Notes: generated from the sequence alone by a model not told the origin. Shown: positions 36,868 to 49,179, counted from the stretch's first letter. The stretch: DNA of 64,000 nt from Diadophis punctatus similis (GCA_023053685.1 JALIGW010000005.1:28136501-28200500), one strand, 5' to 3'. A program made the numbers and translations.

Positions 36868-38613
36868 AACCCATCTGAATACAAGCTATGTGCTTTTCAA
36901 TTGCAATGAAAATGAAATCCACTCCCAACAGGGTGGGAATCTGTAGTTCTGTAGTTCTCCAAATTTTAATCACTGTAACTTCCATATTTGCACACTGGAC
37001 ATGGTGGCTAAAACTAGCTTGGCGTCTAACTTTTCCTTTAAGTTAAAGTTTACAAAAATAAAGAATACTGTGAGAACTTTTATGAGGCTTGCAGGAGTTC
37101 ATAGCAACTCCATTCATTGTGACCCAACAAGGTCCTAGAATTTAAAACAATGCATTTTCTGGCTCAGCTGCAGTAGAATCCACATTATAAAAAAGTTATC
37201 TATCTTTCTCCAATAATCAATATCACAGATATTGTGGACAGTCATCCCCCATTGGACAAGTTTCGCCTCACCCCTTCTTCTGGTCTCATGTGGTCTAATA
37301 AGGTTCATGTTGGCCACATTTGGCAGGGCTTAAATTAAAGAGAGTTTTCTGCTTCAGTAGGAATTGAATGGGCACTCAAAAACTACTTGAGGGAAGGGAT
37401 TTTGGAGTAGACAGGACAGTAAAGCAATGGAAAAGGTAGTGCCAGTTCATGCTCCAGATATTATGCGTTTGGTTAGAACTTATTGCCTCCTGCAGTAGTG
37501 TGTTAGTCACCACAACAGCCTATGACCAGGGTTAGAAGAATGGAAGAAAACACTTTAAAACTTGATTATATATAATACCTTCTTCACAGCCTATAATTAT
37601 TTTTAAAATTACTTTCATTATGTAAACTAATAAAAAAGGGCAAATGCATACATCGGCATTAAAGGATCAACTGAATTGAAAAATTAATAAACGAAGCAAC
37701 CAAAGATGAAAAAAATGGGGAAAGAAGTTTGGAAATTATGTTATCACAAAATAAATAAAAAAGTGTTCATATTGCTCAAAAACCTTTTCTTCTCATCTGA
37801 AATAAAAAGTAATTAAACCGATGAAAAATAATATAATGCATACCAGGTAGAGATTTTCCTTTTTAATGTTAAATAGTTATTATTTTAGCCACAATTCTTG
37901 ATGTCTTGATAGATTCCAGATATTGGGACTATAAGGATATAAGCATCCTTAACATCAGTGATATTAGCATCCTTAGCATTAGTGATCCAGAAACGTACTA
38001 ACAATTGCAAGTCCAAAATTTAGACAAGACGAAACCATATGGGTTAATATTCCAATTCCTGAGTTATATCACCAACAGCAAAGTAATTGTAACCAAACTT
38101 TATTCAACACTTTCCAAAGGATCCTCAACTCTCTATTTTAAGAACTATTCTATTTTAGGAACCACAGATAATTCCTAAAGAACCTTTAATCACTGTGGAG
38201 TTTTAAAAGCATCAATTGTATCATCTTTGTAGCTATCAAAGGCGATTTTAATAAAGGACGACTGAATGTCTGGGACCTAGATAATTTCAAAGATAAGCAG
38301 ATTCACCATGTCAAAATATGTCAAATAGTCAAAATATGAATTGGAGGAAGAGACTACTTCATTTACTACTTCACCAAATCTTTGCAGTTTCGTGGCCAGC
38401 TGAGGGGAAGAGGAAAATTGGGCCGCCCAAGCGTGTACAGCTCAACTCACATGAGCAGCGAGTTGGTGTGCATGTGCATGAGTGTCTACCGGCCTGCTGC
38501 TCACACAAGTTGAGCTGCGCATGTGTGCATGCTCTAATCAACCACTCATACGGCCCAATTTGCAAATAAGCCATGGCGTATAAGCCAGTAGTGGGCTGAC
38601 CCCTGATCTAAAG

Positions 38614-38920
38614 GGAGAAAGGGCGTTGTCTTCTTGCTGAACGCCCCTTCTCGTAGGGTGGAGCTAGCCTCCAAGAATTGGGATGACACATTCCACAGCC
38701 AATCAGGACTGAGTCTGAAATCTATAAAAGCTGTCCTCCATTACTGCACCCCCTCTTGAGATGAAGGACTAGGCCAGACTCCAGTGTTCTCCCCAACATC
38801 CAAATCCAAACACATAAGGGGGGGACTTGGAGGCTAGCTCCACCCTACGAGAAGGGGCGTTCAGCAAGAAGACAACGCCCTTTCTCCATAGGGGGTGGAG
38901 CTAGCCTCCAAGAATTGGGA
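38614..38920 (-). repeat. DIRS-like terminal and internal complementary repeats
   Basis: Arm 38614-38674 and arm 38826-38887 are essentially perfect reverse complements over about 61 nt (gggcgttgtcttcttgctga and its complement). The distal part gtggagctagcctccaagaa recurs in direct orientation at 38895-38914. An inverted terminal repeat plus an internal complementary region directly after the recombinase ORF is the diagnostic 3' layout of DIRS-type retrotransposons. Confidence 0.82.
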
Positions 38921-38933
38921 CATGCCAAAGCAT

Positions 38934-39947
38934 CTACGTCCCTAGGGAGGGGCCCTCTAAAGCCAAGTCAGAGATCCCACACCCCACCGCCGAATGCAAT
39001 ACGCGACGCCCAAAATCCGCATCAGAGGATGCAAAAATGTCCACTTTGTAGTGTCTAATGAAGGGCGTCGGCGATGACCACGTTGCTGCCCGACACACTT
39101 CCTCCACCGACGCACGGGTTGCCCAAGCGGCGGACGCCGCAGCACTGCGGGTGGAGTGTGCCGTCAAGGGACACGGACGCGGGAGTCCCAGCTGCGTGTA
39201 GGCATCAGCAATTACAGAGCGGAGCCACCGTCCAACCACCGCAGAAGATGCCTTCTTGCCAAGGTAAGACGAGGTAAACCCCACGAAGAGAGCCTCCGAT
39301 CGCCGGAAGGGCGCCGTTCTTTGGACGTAGACCTCTACAGCTCGGCGAACGTCCAGAGGATGTTCGTGGTCTTCGGCGCCAGCGGAGGACCGCGCGCCGA
39401 ACGCTGGGAGTACTAATTCTTGGGCCCGATGGAAATGAGAGTTCACTTTGGGTATGAAAGCCGGGTCCAATCTCAGCACGACACGGTCTGGATGGAAGAT
39501 GCAGAGATCGGGGCGTACCGAGAGAGCAGCCAGCTCTGAAATACGGCGAGCCGAAGTTATGGCCACCAGAAAGGCCACTTTGTAGGAAAGGAGTTGGAGC
39601 GACGTTGTGGATAGGGGCTCGTAAGGAGGCCCGGAGAGAGAGAGTAAGACCTTCTGAAGGTCCCACGACGGGTAGCGGTGGACGACCGGCGGTGCGACGT
39701 TGGTTGCTGCTCTAAGGAAACGTTGGATTAACGCGTGGTTAGATAAGGGCTCCCGCCCGGGACACGTGAGCACCGTGGCTAGAGCCGCCACCTGGCGCCT
39801 CAGTGTGGCGGGTGCTAAGCCTCCGTCCAGACCTTTTTGTAGGAACCTCAAGACCTGTATGACCAAGAGTTCCACTGGGGACAAGGATTCTGCTGCACAC
39901 CACCTGCAGAAGGTCCTCCAGGTGGAGTTGTACATAGATTGGCTCAT
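38934..39947 (-). CDS. DIRS-type tyrosine recombinase, intact ORF
   Basis: The uninterrupted 337-codon frame encodes a tyrosine recombinase, which in DIRS elements would integrate a circular DNA copy by strand exchange. Residues 1-85 look like an all-helical core-binding domain. The catalytic domain follows, with R135 in ARRISEL, H264 and R267 in TAHSTR, a Trp at 290 (ATW), and the presumed nucleophile Y300 in FIRHYK. Its stop lies beside the complementary repeats. DIRS elements normally carry gag, RT/RNase H and methyltransferase-like regions upstream; none is seen after 39960, so this is a truncated 3' piece. The start at 39947 is the first Met and may not be the original. It is not a host gene. 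GC content is well above the intron. Confidence 0.88.
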   Translation of the reverse strand: MSQSMYNSTWRTFCRWCAAESLSPVELLVIQVLRFLQKGLDGGLAPATLRRQVAALATVLTCPGREPLSNHALIQRFLRAATNVAPPVVHRYPSWDLQKVLLSLSGPPYEPLSTTSLQLLSYKVAFLVAITSARRISELAALSVRPDLCIFHPDRVVLRLDPAFIPKVNSHFHRAQELVLPAFGARSSAGAEDHEHPLDVRRAVEVYVQRTAPFRRSEALFVGFTSSYLGKKASSAVVGRWLRSVIADAYTQLGLPRPCPLTAHSTRSAAASAAWATRASVEEVCRAATWSSPTPFIRHYKVDIFASSDADFGRRVLHSAVGCGISDLALEGPSLGT

Positions 39948-41526
39948 GATGTTTTCAGTGTTCTAAGCAGTGAAAACAACTCACACATTCAAACACTTAG
40001 AGAGTGGAAATGTTCTTTCATGTCAACAAGATCATATTTTTCTTACATGGACTTATTTCTCTTGAACGTGTCTGATTTAAAACGTGTTTCATTAAAATTT
40101 GCTACTGTGAAAAACCATCACAAGTGGACTCATTTTTTATCTGTTTGGCCAAAATCAATATATTATTATTAAATACATGGAAGCATATAATTATCTTCAT
40201 TATTTGGATCGGATAAAACAAAACTGCAAACTGCTTATAATAATATATGCAAAATATTTCTTTCCACTTGATTCTCCATACTAATAAGCTATTGTTATTT
40301 CATCAGAAATTATTTTATTTACAAAATTTATATGGCTAACATGTTGGTAACAAACAGACAACTTGTAAAAAGCAATATAAAAACAATATGCTAACAAGAT
40401 AAAGTTAAAACGTATCAGAGGAATCCAAACAAATGAGGAATTATATAATACACTCACAAAACAGAAAAAAATACAGTATATAGGTTCCCTGAACATGCTA
40501 ACCTTGATGCCTGGATAAAAGGCAGGTCTTAACAGTCAAGTCTTAACTGTCTTCCAGAAGGCCTTTAAAGTCAAATTAAAAGCCCATGTATCAGAAATAA
40601 GCAAGTAATACTTTATTTCAATAAGCCTAAAAATACAAGTACAACCAATTCAAGTTAACTATGTTTTTGCTAAAAAATAAACTAAACATATGAAACAATA
40701 ACCTGTACCTATTTTGGGTCTCTCAAGTATTACGGTAGTTTCAACCTTGTGTCAAGTTTCAGGGGCCGCTTTTGCAAAATGCTGACATTTGAAGTCCAAA
40801 TCTGTATTGAGTAATGAAATGAGAATGATTTCACTAATATTTTAAATTACCGGTAGGTATATTCTCTCCCCCTCAGTTGCATATGGGATTTTTAAAAATG
40901 CATGTACAATTTTTACTAGGTTTATGTGGCAGAAATTTGAGGAATGAAAAATCCAGATTTTAAATCTCTAGCAAGTTCTGAAATGAAAGAGAACTGCTTG
41001 CATAGGGAAGATGAACAATTAATAATGTACCACATGAAGTAGGTCAATGAAAATATCATTTTTAAAAAACACCTGGGTCTGGGTAAAAGAGCTCTTGAAA
41101 GACTAAATCAAGGCAGACCAACAATTCAGCTTCATTTTTATAAAAATCTTCCTGCCTTCCAGGGTATTTGCTTCAGAAAAAGACACTCAGCCTCATAATT
41201 CAAATATTCATTAACTCAGTTTCTTCCAATTTGGTGTCCTCCAGCTGAACTTAAACTACAGCTAAAGAATTGTCAGCCATCAGGGTCAATGCCCACATCT
41301 GCTGAAGACTTCTGAGAATTGTAGTTCCAATAATTAGACAGCCCAAGGCTGGCAGGCTGACATAAGTACTTACACCACCAGTGATAACAGAGATTCCTAT
41401 TTGCTAGGCATCTCACTATTTTAAGAATAATTGTATTTAACATCCTTTAAGAGAAAATATGAAAGGAAATCTCATCCAAACACTCAAAAAATAATTTGTC
41501 CAAAATACTTGTTTTACCACATAAAG

Positions 41527-41660
41527 CAGAGGTCTTCAAACTGGTAACTTTAAGACTTGTGGACTTCAACTCCCAGAATTCTCCAGCCAGCTATGTTGGC
41601 TGGAGAATTCTGGGAGTTGAAGTCCACAAGTCTTAAAGTTGCCACGTTTGAAGACTTCTG
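41527..41660. mobile_element. Palindromic hAT-type MITE copy 5
   Basis: Starts CAGAGGTCTTCAAAC, ends GTTTGAAGACTTCTG. The fold-back core is near-perfect around tccagccagctatgttggct. Exact 8-bp duplication acataaag (41519-41526, 41661-41668). Confidence 0.92.
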
Positions 41661-41756
41661 ACATAAAGAAAAACACCCAGGCAAAACCCCAATGTCTTGG
41701 CTTTATCCAGAAGGCCCACAGAGAGTAAACTGGACAGACCACAATTGATTTGTTTT

Positions 41757-42500
41757 GCAATTTATTTATTTTATTTATTTATTTATTTGTCAAACATGTA
41801 TAGAATAATAGTAGTTTATATAAACATAATAAACATAATAAAAAGTAACAATAAAAGAGGACAATAGGACAGTAGGACAGGGACGGTAGGCACAGTGGTG
41901 CGCTTATGCACGCCCCTTACAGACCTCTTAGAAACGGGGAGAGGTCGACTGTAGACATGGCTCTTCCTGCAGGCGGTGTGATTGTGACTGTTGCTTGTGT
42001 AGGTTTTTTTTATCTTTTTAACTACCATTTTATTATTGTTGTCTTATTGTATGTTTTGATAGTATTTGGTTGTTTCTTATATATGCTGTACGCCACCCTG
42101 AGTCTCTAGGGAGTAGGGCGGCCTATAAGAATCCCAAATAAATAAATAAATAAATAAATAAACAAACAAACAAACAAATAAATAAAAAGTCTAAGGTTAA
42201 AGTTTTTGAGGTTTGGGGAAGAAACCACAGAGTCATGTAGTGCATTCCAGGCATTGATCACTCTGTTGCTGAAGTCGTATTTTCTGCAGTTGAGTTTGGA
42301 GCGGTTTACATTTAGTTTGAATCTATTACGTGCTCGTGTATTGCAGCGTTTGCAGCTGAAGTAGTCATTAACAGGAAGGACATTTTGGTATATGATTTCA
42401 TAAACTACATTTAGATCAGATCGGAGGCGACATAGTTGTAAATTGTCTAATCCCAGTATTTCAAGTCTGGTGGAATAAGGTATTTTGTTGTGAGCGGAGG
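41757..42500 (-). mobile_element. L2-type LINE 3' end, minus strand, split by another LINE
   Basis: A (TTTA)n tail at 41757-41790 is followed by the 3' UTR (acggtaggcacagtggtgcg) and the ORF C-terminus, whose complement is readable after the interruption. The parts equivalent to CRKYDFSNRVINAWNALPDS in the copy at 60578-60886 appear at 42240-42300. The sequence breaks at about 41956 (ctgtagac) and resumes at about 42188 (agtctaagg). Confidence 0.82.
41957..42187 (+). mobile_element. CR1/L2-type LINE 3' end nested in the L2 copy
   Basis: It begins in the final codons (catggctcttcctgcaggcg, then TGA) and carries the terminal motif gccaccctgagtctctaggg...gggcggcctat. It ends in (AAAT/AAAC)n at 42139-42186. 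It is the same family as 6385-6612. It lies in opposite orientation within the L2 3' region. Confidence 0.78.
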
Positions 42501-43402
42501 AGTGAAGGACTCATTGTAAGAGGGTAACTGATTCCATTCATCCACAGATGTGGTACCGACCACTGAGTGACATTTCTTGTGGGGTGAAATTAAAGTTATG
42601 TCACAATTTTCTCCTTGGACATAGTTGGGACATGCCCTGTAAGAAACAAATAAAGTGGCTGGTTTTCACCGTTCCTTCTCCCTGAATTTTCAGCTCCTTG
42701 GTGCGATGATGTTCTCATCTGAACTCACTGACGCTATGATGACAACTCTGAAAGTCAGTTCTTAAACTAAAGGAAATGAGGGTGTTGGGAAGGTTGTCGC
42801 TTTCTTTTCTGCCAAAAAGCCAAGAACATTTTCTTCTTCATTTTCCACAATCAGCCAAACCACGATTAAATCACATGTTCAAAATGTCAAATGAAAAAAG
42901 AAAAAAAATACACCACCCTGCAAAATGATATTCATTGTACCAATTTCAGATATTTTGAGTTTTGCAGTCTGTTTCTACTTTTCAAGGGAGCATATTGGCC
43001 CATATGTCTTTTTTTCTTCTTCACAGACTTCAAATACTTTTTAAAAAGAAAATGCTGCACCATACTTTCCAGCCCCATTTTTCTTGTAGGGGGGCAACTT
43101 AAAGGGCTAGTGCTGATCTATAAAGCTCTCCAGGGCTTAGACCACATTCTCACATTGGAATCAGTCTAGCCAATTCGATCTACCTGGGAGAAGATGCTAA
43201 TGGCTCCATCCTTAGGAAGCAGAGAGGGGCTAAAATCCAGAGATGCTTTTTTCCAGAGGCAATGCTACTTCTTTGGGGTAGCCTCTGAGTGGACTTTCAG
43301 GCTGATTCCCGCTAGGACTACTTCCTGAAACAATCAAAATTTTTATGTATTTTGTGTATTTTTATCACTGTGAACTGCTGATTTCAGCAGGCTCTTAGAC
43401 CT

Positions 43403-43983
43403 GACTAGGTGGCTCAGTGGCTAAGACACTGAACTTGTCGATCAGAAAGGTTGACAGTTCGGTGGTTTGAATCCCTAGTACAGGTCTCCTGCATGAGCAG
43501 GGGGTTGGACTAGATCAGTGATGGCGAACCTATGGCACGGGTGCCACAGGTGGCACGCGGAGCCATATCTGCCAGCACGCGAGCTGTTGCCCTAGCTCAG
43601 CTCCAATGCGCATGTGCATGCCCGCCAGCTGATTTTTGGCTCACGCAGAGGCTCTGGGAGGGCGATTTCGGCCTCCGGAGGGCCTCCAGGGTGACAGGGT
43701 GAGCGTTTTTGCCCTCCCCAAGCTCCAAGAAAGCCTCTGGAGCCTGGGGAGGGTGAAAAATGGGCCCACCGGGCCCACTGGAAGTCGGGAAATGGGGGGG
43801 TGGGGGGTCATGCACGCATGTGCAGGAGGGTGGGTCAAGTGAGGGGCTTTGAATTATGGGTGTGGGCACACACGCGCGTGCAATAGCGCGCACGTGCACT
43901 ATTTCGGCACCCGAGGAAAAAAAGGTTCGCCATCACTGGACTAGATGAACTCCAAGGTCCCTTCCAACTCTGTTACCGTTACC
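43403..43983 (+). mobile_element. tRNA/CR1-tail SINE split by a hAT MITE
   Basis: The head ctgactaggtggctcagtgg runs to ggttggactagat at 43515. The hAT element intervenes, and the SINE resumes gaactccaaggtcccttcca at 43947. It is the same family as 18903-19050, which provides the uninterrupted reference. Confidence 0.87.
43516..43938. mobile_element. hAT-type MITE (CAGTGATGGCGAACC) in a SINE
   Basis: The ends cagtgatggcgaacc and ggttcgccatcactg are perfect inverted repeats. Perfect 8-bp duplication gactagat (43508-43515, 43939-43946), derived from the SINE tail. The interior is non-coding and GC-rich. Family member of 24286-24738. Confidence 0.95.
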
Positions 43984-44433
43984 TGTTAGATGTGACACAT
44001 CGACAGAATGGTAATGAAATACTCATCAATTTCTGAAAAACCAGTTTATTCTGTTCTAGCATGGGTGGCTGTCCTGACCAATATTTATTTTAAGTAAAAG
44101 AGTCTCCAAATAAGAACACTTTTAGAAAAAGGATAGATATGAATCCAGAATCATGATGCTGCGGGCATCCTGGGAGGATGAGTAATACACAGGAGTTTTG
44201 TTTCTGTTGGATCATTTTCCTGTTTTATTGTTTCATGGTTGTTTTAAAGCTACTGCTTTTACTGTTGTTATGAGACACCCAGAGTTGCTTAAGATGAGTG
44301 GCCAGTTAAATCTTTTAAACAAATAAATAAGAACATCCATTTAATTTATACTCCGAATGTGGGAAAACAAAGGTACTGAAACAGGTAGTAACTATTTCGC
44401 TAGATTGTATTCAACTTGGCCTTTCACTTAGTG

Positions 44434-44569
44434 CAGTGTTTCCCAACCTTGGCAACTTGAAGATGTCTGGACTTCAACTCCCAGAATTCCCTAGCCAGCA
44501 TTCGCTGGCTGGGGAATTCTGGGAATTGAAGTCCAGACATCTTCAAGTTGCCAAGGTTGGAAAACACTG
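44434..44569. mobile_element. Palindromic hAT-type MITE copy 6
   Basis: Starts CAGTGTTTCCCAACCTTGGC, ends CCAAGGTTGGAAAACACTG. It is almost wholly self-complementary. Perfect duplication acttagtg (44426-44433, 44570-44577). Confidence 0.94.
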
Positions 44570-45654
44570 ACTTAGTGAAAACGCTTCTGCCTATAGAAAG
44601 CTTTTGGTGCTTTTAGTCCTGTATTGCTGCCCTTTTGTACTTTATCTTATGAGATTTTTGTGATTTCACACTTTTCCAGACCAATTTTTCAAGGAAATAG
44701 CAACAGGCAGCAAGCACTCAGCATGGAGTTCAATAAAAACTGCATGCTTTATTCTATGCATAGGATATACCTGCTACTAATGTAAAACCGTAATGGAGGA
44801 ACTCCGTGTTGTGAATACAACAACAAATGTAATTTCAAATGTTTATATGAAACTGAATATATTACCATTGTCTACATAAAATCAGTGCAAATAAAGTACA
44901 ACCTCAACATTCTAAGAGAAAGTATTTTGAAAATGCACAAAACATTCTAGCAAAAAAACCTGTGATAAAACAGTGAAGAGATTTCTGGCACACTACAAAT
45001 TAAACTTTTGTGGACTACAGTCATGGCCAGAGTCATAAGTAAGACATAAGTAAGTGGTTCCTTTACTGTTTTCAAAACAGTCAGGTCTGCCTTTTTAGAG
45101 CTTAACTTTTGTCTACACTTTTGCCTACCTTTGTTTTCAAAATTAAGGACAGCTTCGACCATTCCATCTGCACATAGATTACTGCTGTTGGGAATTTTAA
45201 AGAATGTATGTGCAACCTGAACATTCAAAAACCAGGTTTCTTGTTAGCCAACTAGAAGTCTCTCTGCTCCCTATGACCTTTATAGAGTTGGATAAACAGC
45301 AGGGAAGCAAAACAAACAATCAAGCATAAAAGAAATTCAAAAGGGCATACCAACACAAGTTGAAGCCAAGGTAACTTTTTAAGCAGTGAAGATGGTAGAC
45401 AAGATCAACTAATGGCGAACCGGTAAGAGCATTCTGAGATATTGGAGATGATCAGAGGACAAAATGAAGAGAAAATCGAACTACTGAAGAAGTGTGAGAA
45501 AGTGTGAGGGAATATGAGTTTGACTCACAAAAAGGGGAGGGTGATGTCAAGTCATTTTAGAAAAATATCTTGACTTCTAGGAAAGTGGACTGGCTTAATT
45601 TTATTAGGACATTTATGTGTGATTGCTTCCCTTTTCCCAAGAAAGTCAGGTAGT

Positions 45655-45905
45655 CCCTTGGAACTCACTACCTGACTCTGTGGTTTCGTCACCAAACCCC
45701 CAAAACTTTACCCTTAGACTGTCCACTGTTGACCTCACCCGATTCCTAAGAGGTCAGTAAGGGGGTGCATAAGTGTACCAGCGTGCCTACCGTCCCTGTC
45801 CTAATGTTCACTCTTATCAATACCCATCTTATGTATATAAACAATGTTATAACTATGTATATTACCGACATGTACTTGACAAAAAATAAATAAATAAAAA
45901 TAAAA
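45655..45905 (+). mobile_element. L2-type LINE 3' end, 5'-truncated
   Basis: It starts within the last codons (ctacctgactctgtggtttc) and runs through the 3' UTR acgtccctgtc-type motif (gcctaccgtccctgtcctaa) to an A-rich tail with aataaataaataaaa. Same family as 60545-61040 and 41757-42500. Confidence 0.82.
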
Positions 45906-46117
45906 TAGAATAAGACTCATTCAAACCCCTTAAACTGGGTGTAACAGTTACACAATTACATCTTGTCTTTTAGAGTTGGTCTAAGATTTGTTAAGTCCTG
46001 TAGTTTTGAAGTTTTGAGCTTCAATTAGGAGGACACAAAGCACCTTTTTTCTATATTCCTAGAGCTAGATTGAAGACAGAAATCCTGGTAGAAGAATCTA
46101 AGAAGAAACAGAAAGGT

Positions 46118-46422
46118 TGTTGTCAGATCTTTGAGGTAGGCCAGACCAGGAAACAAACAATGCAAGGATAACAGGAATTCTTTATTGTCATAGGATATAA
46201 TAAAAAGAATCCCAAAAGTCTGCTGGCATTTCTCTCTGCTCTCTTTTATACCAAACAGAACAGGACAGGACAGGGGATAGTGGTGGTGGTGGTGAAGACT
46301 GCTCCTCGTGTTCTCTCCTATCTCAGGAGTGAGTTATCTTTATCATTCTTTTTCAAGGCTATATCTGCATTTATCTACTTGAAGATGCTGCACTGTCAGT
46401 CCTATGTGATGGTTCTGTAACA
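46118..46422 (-). mobile_element. Probable solo LTR, minus orientation
   Basis: On the minus strand it begins TGTTACAGAACC and ends GACAACA. A TATA box (ggtataaaagagag, plus about 46241-46254) is followed some 70 nt later by AATAAA (plus about 46165-46171), a proper U3-R-U5 order for an LTR of about 305 bp. A (GTG)n run lies at 46280-46297. I could not find an exact target duplication; aaagg occurs near both ends but shifted. Confidence 0.55.
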
Positions 46423-46844
46423 CTAAAAGGCTTATGAAATTGTATAGATTTTTTCCCCAATTATCCTGCAAGTCTAGGAAGATTTGGTTTCCCCACTAGA
46501 ATTAATTTTCAGTCTGTTTTCCAACTAAGATCCTATAATGGTTCAATTGCATTATATCCAGTTTGCAGTTTTGTAAAACTAGTTTGAGACCATTGCCAGG
46601 AAGTGAGATATGCACTAAATCTAAAATATATTTATAAAAGGTATAAGAGTTTAGCACACAATATGTTGAAATACTCCCAAACCATTTCCAAGAGGGAAAA
46701 ATTTCCCTTTGGCATTTATGATATATGCACTGATGCAAAATTCATTATGTGCAACCAGAGATATTTTCAGCCAAGGTGTTTCTTGAGCAATCGCATCTCA
46801 TTCCCGGAATCTTACGAGAGAGCCCAGTGTGGCACAGCGGTTAA

Positions 46845-47480
46845 ATGTCTATGGAAATTCTCAATCATCCAGGTCAAGGTACTTTTCAAAAGGAAACTGG
46901 ACTTTCTTTGGTTTTTTCCTTTTGAAAATGTTTCACTTTTCATACAAGAAGCATCTTCTGTCCTGACTGAATTATGGGGAATAGAAGGTGTCTATTCTGT
47001 TTGCAGTCATCTGATTGTTATCTGAAGGTCAGTCATTAGCTCTCTTGAGAGTTGTTGGGGCCACTTGGGGATTTATCTGTATCCTCAGGATCACCTAAAT
47101 CAGAATGCAAATGGGTGTGTGGAGTCTTCTTGGGACTGTTGAAAGAACTGTGTTGTAGACAGGATATAGATGGTATTGTATCCCTCTCCCGCTGTTGAGG
47201 GAGGGATGTTCAATTTTAACAAAGATGGCCTGTTTGAGCCCTCTTTTTTCCTTTGGGACAGAGTGGTTAATGTGTTGGGCTTGCATTGGAGAAAGTTTTC
47301 TGGTCTGCCCTTGGCCATGAAAGCTGATTTTAGCCAATTGTTTCTCTCAGTCTAAAGTGGCTTGCGTAGCTGTTGTGTTGAGGGAGGAAGGAATGTTTTG
47401 TAAACTGCTTTGTACACTGCTTTATGTCCTGAGGGAAATGTGGGGTCGCAGTCTGATAATAATAACAAGGATTCAGAAAT
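46845..47480 (+). mobile_element. Possible Penelope-like terminal repeat region
   Basis: The stretch ctatggaaattctcaatcat followed by aaaaggaaactggac and cttttcatacaagaagcatc resembles the fold-back terminal repeats of Penelope-like elements found across squamates. A related inverted segment is at 50768-50850. No reverse-transcriptase ORF remains. The right limit is approximate. Confidence 0.4.
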
Positions 47481-49179
47481 TTTCATATTGTAGTCCCCAT
47501 TCTCTCATGTTTTTCTATGCCCCCCCTTTTTAACTTCGTATGAAAAGAAATAAAATAGTTGTGCAATGTTTTTTGACTGTGCATGTCTCCATCTGGAATC
47601 ATCCAGTAGTTCAAATGCAAAAATAAAGAATAACCTCAAGACATAGCTTGCTTCCAGTTCCTTTTGCCAATTAACTTGCTGATAATCTCTATCTAAATAT
47701 GTTGCTTTCAGAAATGCATTTCTAATTAAAGCTCCATCCCAAAGTCCTTGACATGAAGCTTTCTTTTCAATGTTCCATAATAGAAACTTACCAAAATCCC
47801 AACTGTATTTGTAATCAATGTTTGAATGTACAACTTCCAGCTATTGTAGACATCCAGAAATTGTTTAGATTTCAGTAATGCCTCTTGCAATATACTATTT
47901 CTATTAAAATGATGTGCGATTCTTCTCACATTAAAAAAAAAACCTCACTAATAATTATTGAATCATATAATATAAATTATTTTAGATTTTTAAACTTTAA
48001 CTTACAGGATGTTTTGTCCCTTGAAGAGAAATTTGTAAAGTCATTTGGCAAATTAAATTGGCAACCAACCCCTTAATTATATGAAATAGAAAAACCTCAA
48101 TACCACGTTGGCTTTAATGGGAATGGGATTAGAAACTATCCTCTAGGTGTGGTCCTTTCCAAGCCAAGATATAATGACACATAAGAGCAGAAAACCCCAG
48201 AAATGAGATAATCGAGAGAGAGAAAGAGAAAGAGAGAAATCGTAATATCAGGAACTGAAATGTATAAAACAGGAATAAAAGTTATTGTATGTTTTGGTCT
48301 CTAATTCTGGTGTACAATTAAACATTTCATTGACTTATTAAGCTGACTTTGTAATAGGAAAAGCTCCATCAAGGAATTTGTGAAGCTTCTCGTATCCAGC
48401 TGTATCTTGTTCAAGGTTGACTAGAACAGCAAAATCTGCTGGGGGGGTAGGGTGGTGGGTGGTGGAAAAGTACAGAGACATTTCATTAGTCATGGAGGAG
48501 ATGAGATTCTCTTAGTTTGGCCAAATGTCAAAGAGGTCATTTGACTTGGGGGGTCAACAAGCAGCACACCTTAGCAACTCCTAGAGGTTTTTTTGCTTAT
48601 ATTATTATTTGTGTGAAGGGAAAGGTTTGTGTGCTTGCATACAGCAGTGGCCTCCAATGACATGCAAAGAAAGTAAAAGGATTTGTACATGCATCTCCAA
48701 GTGGCAAGAATATAGTGTGTCTACTAAGGGTGGCCCAGCCTTGACTCTCCTGTCTTTTGGGAAAGCTTGAAAAATCTGGTTTTTCCAGCAGTTCCTCAGC
48801 CAGGGTGAACCCCCATAAGCAGTGTGATACTTTTATTTTGTTTACTATTTTTATGATATGAGTGTGCATTTTATTTTTGGCTTCTTTCTGTCGGTTATCC
48901 ATGATTTGTTGTTACATTTTTGCACTGGGAGTGGGGTGGGGAAAGGAGAAAGAAATAATTGTTGAAATTGTAGTTGACCATAAGAAGGAAATATTAATTG
49001 CTCAGTCTTGCTAGATAAGCCCAGCAAATAAAACTAAATAACAACATTTATAAAAGCATTTTTCTGCCCCAATTTCAACTAACAGAAGCGCTTGGATACA
49101 TGTCACAAAATGTACTGTGCCGGAGAGAACACTTGAGATGTATAATGATGTATTTATGTCACTTTATTACATTATTGAG

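Noticed and set aside
38426..38560. Possible palindromic MITE with attgggccg / cggcccaat arms
   Set aside because: Only two 9-bp arm pairs match, with no duplication or family copy in the window, so it is too weak to list.
39156..39666. Overlapping frames of 86-153 codons in the recombinase region
   Set aside because: They are off-frame shadows of the 337-codon recombinase, which alone carries catalytic residues.
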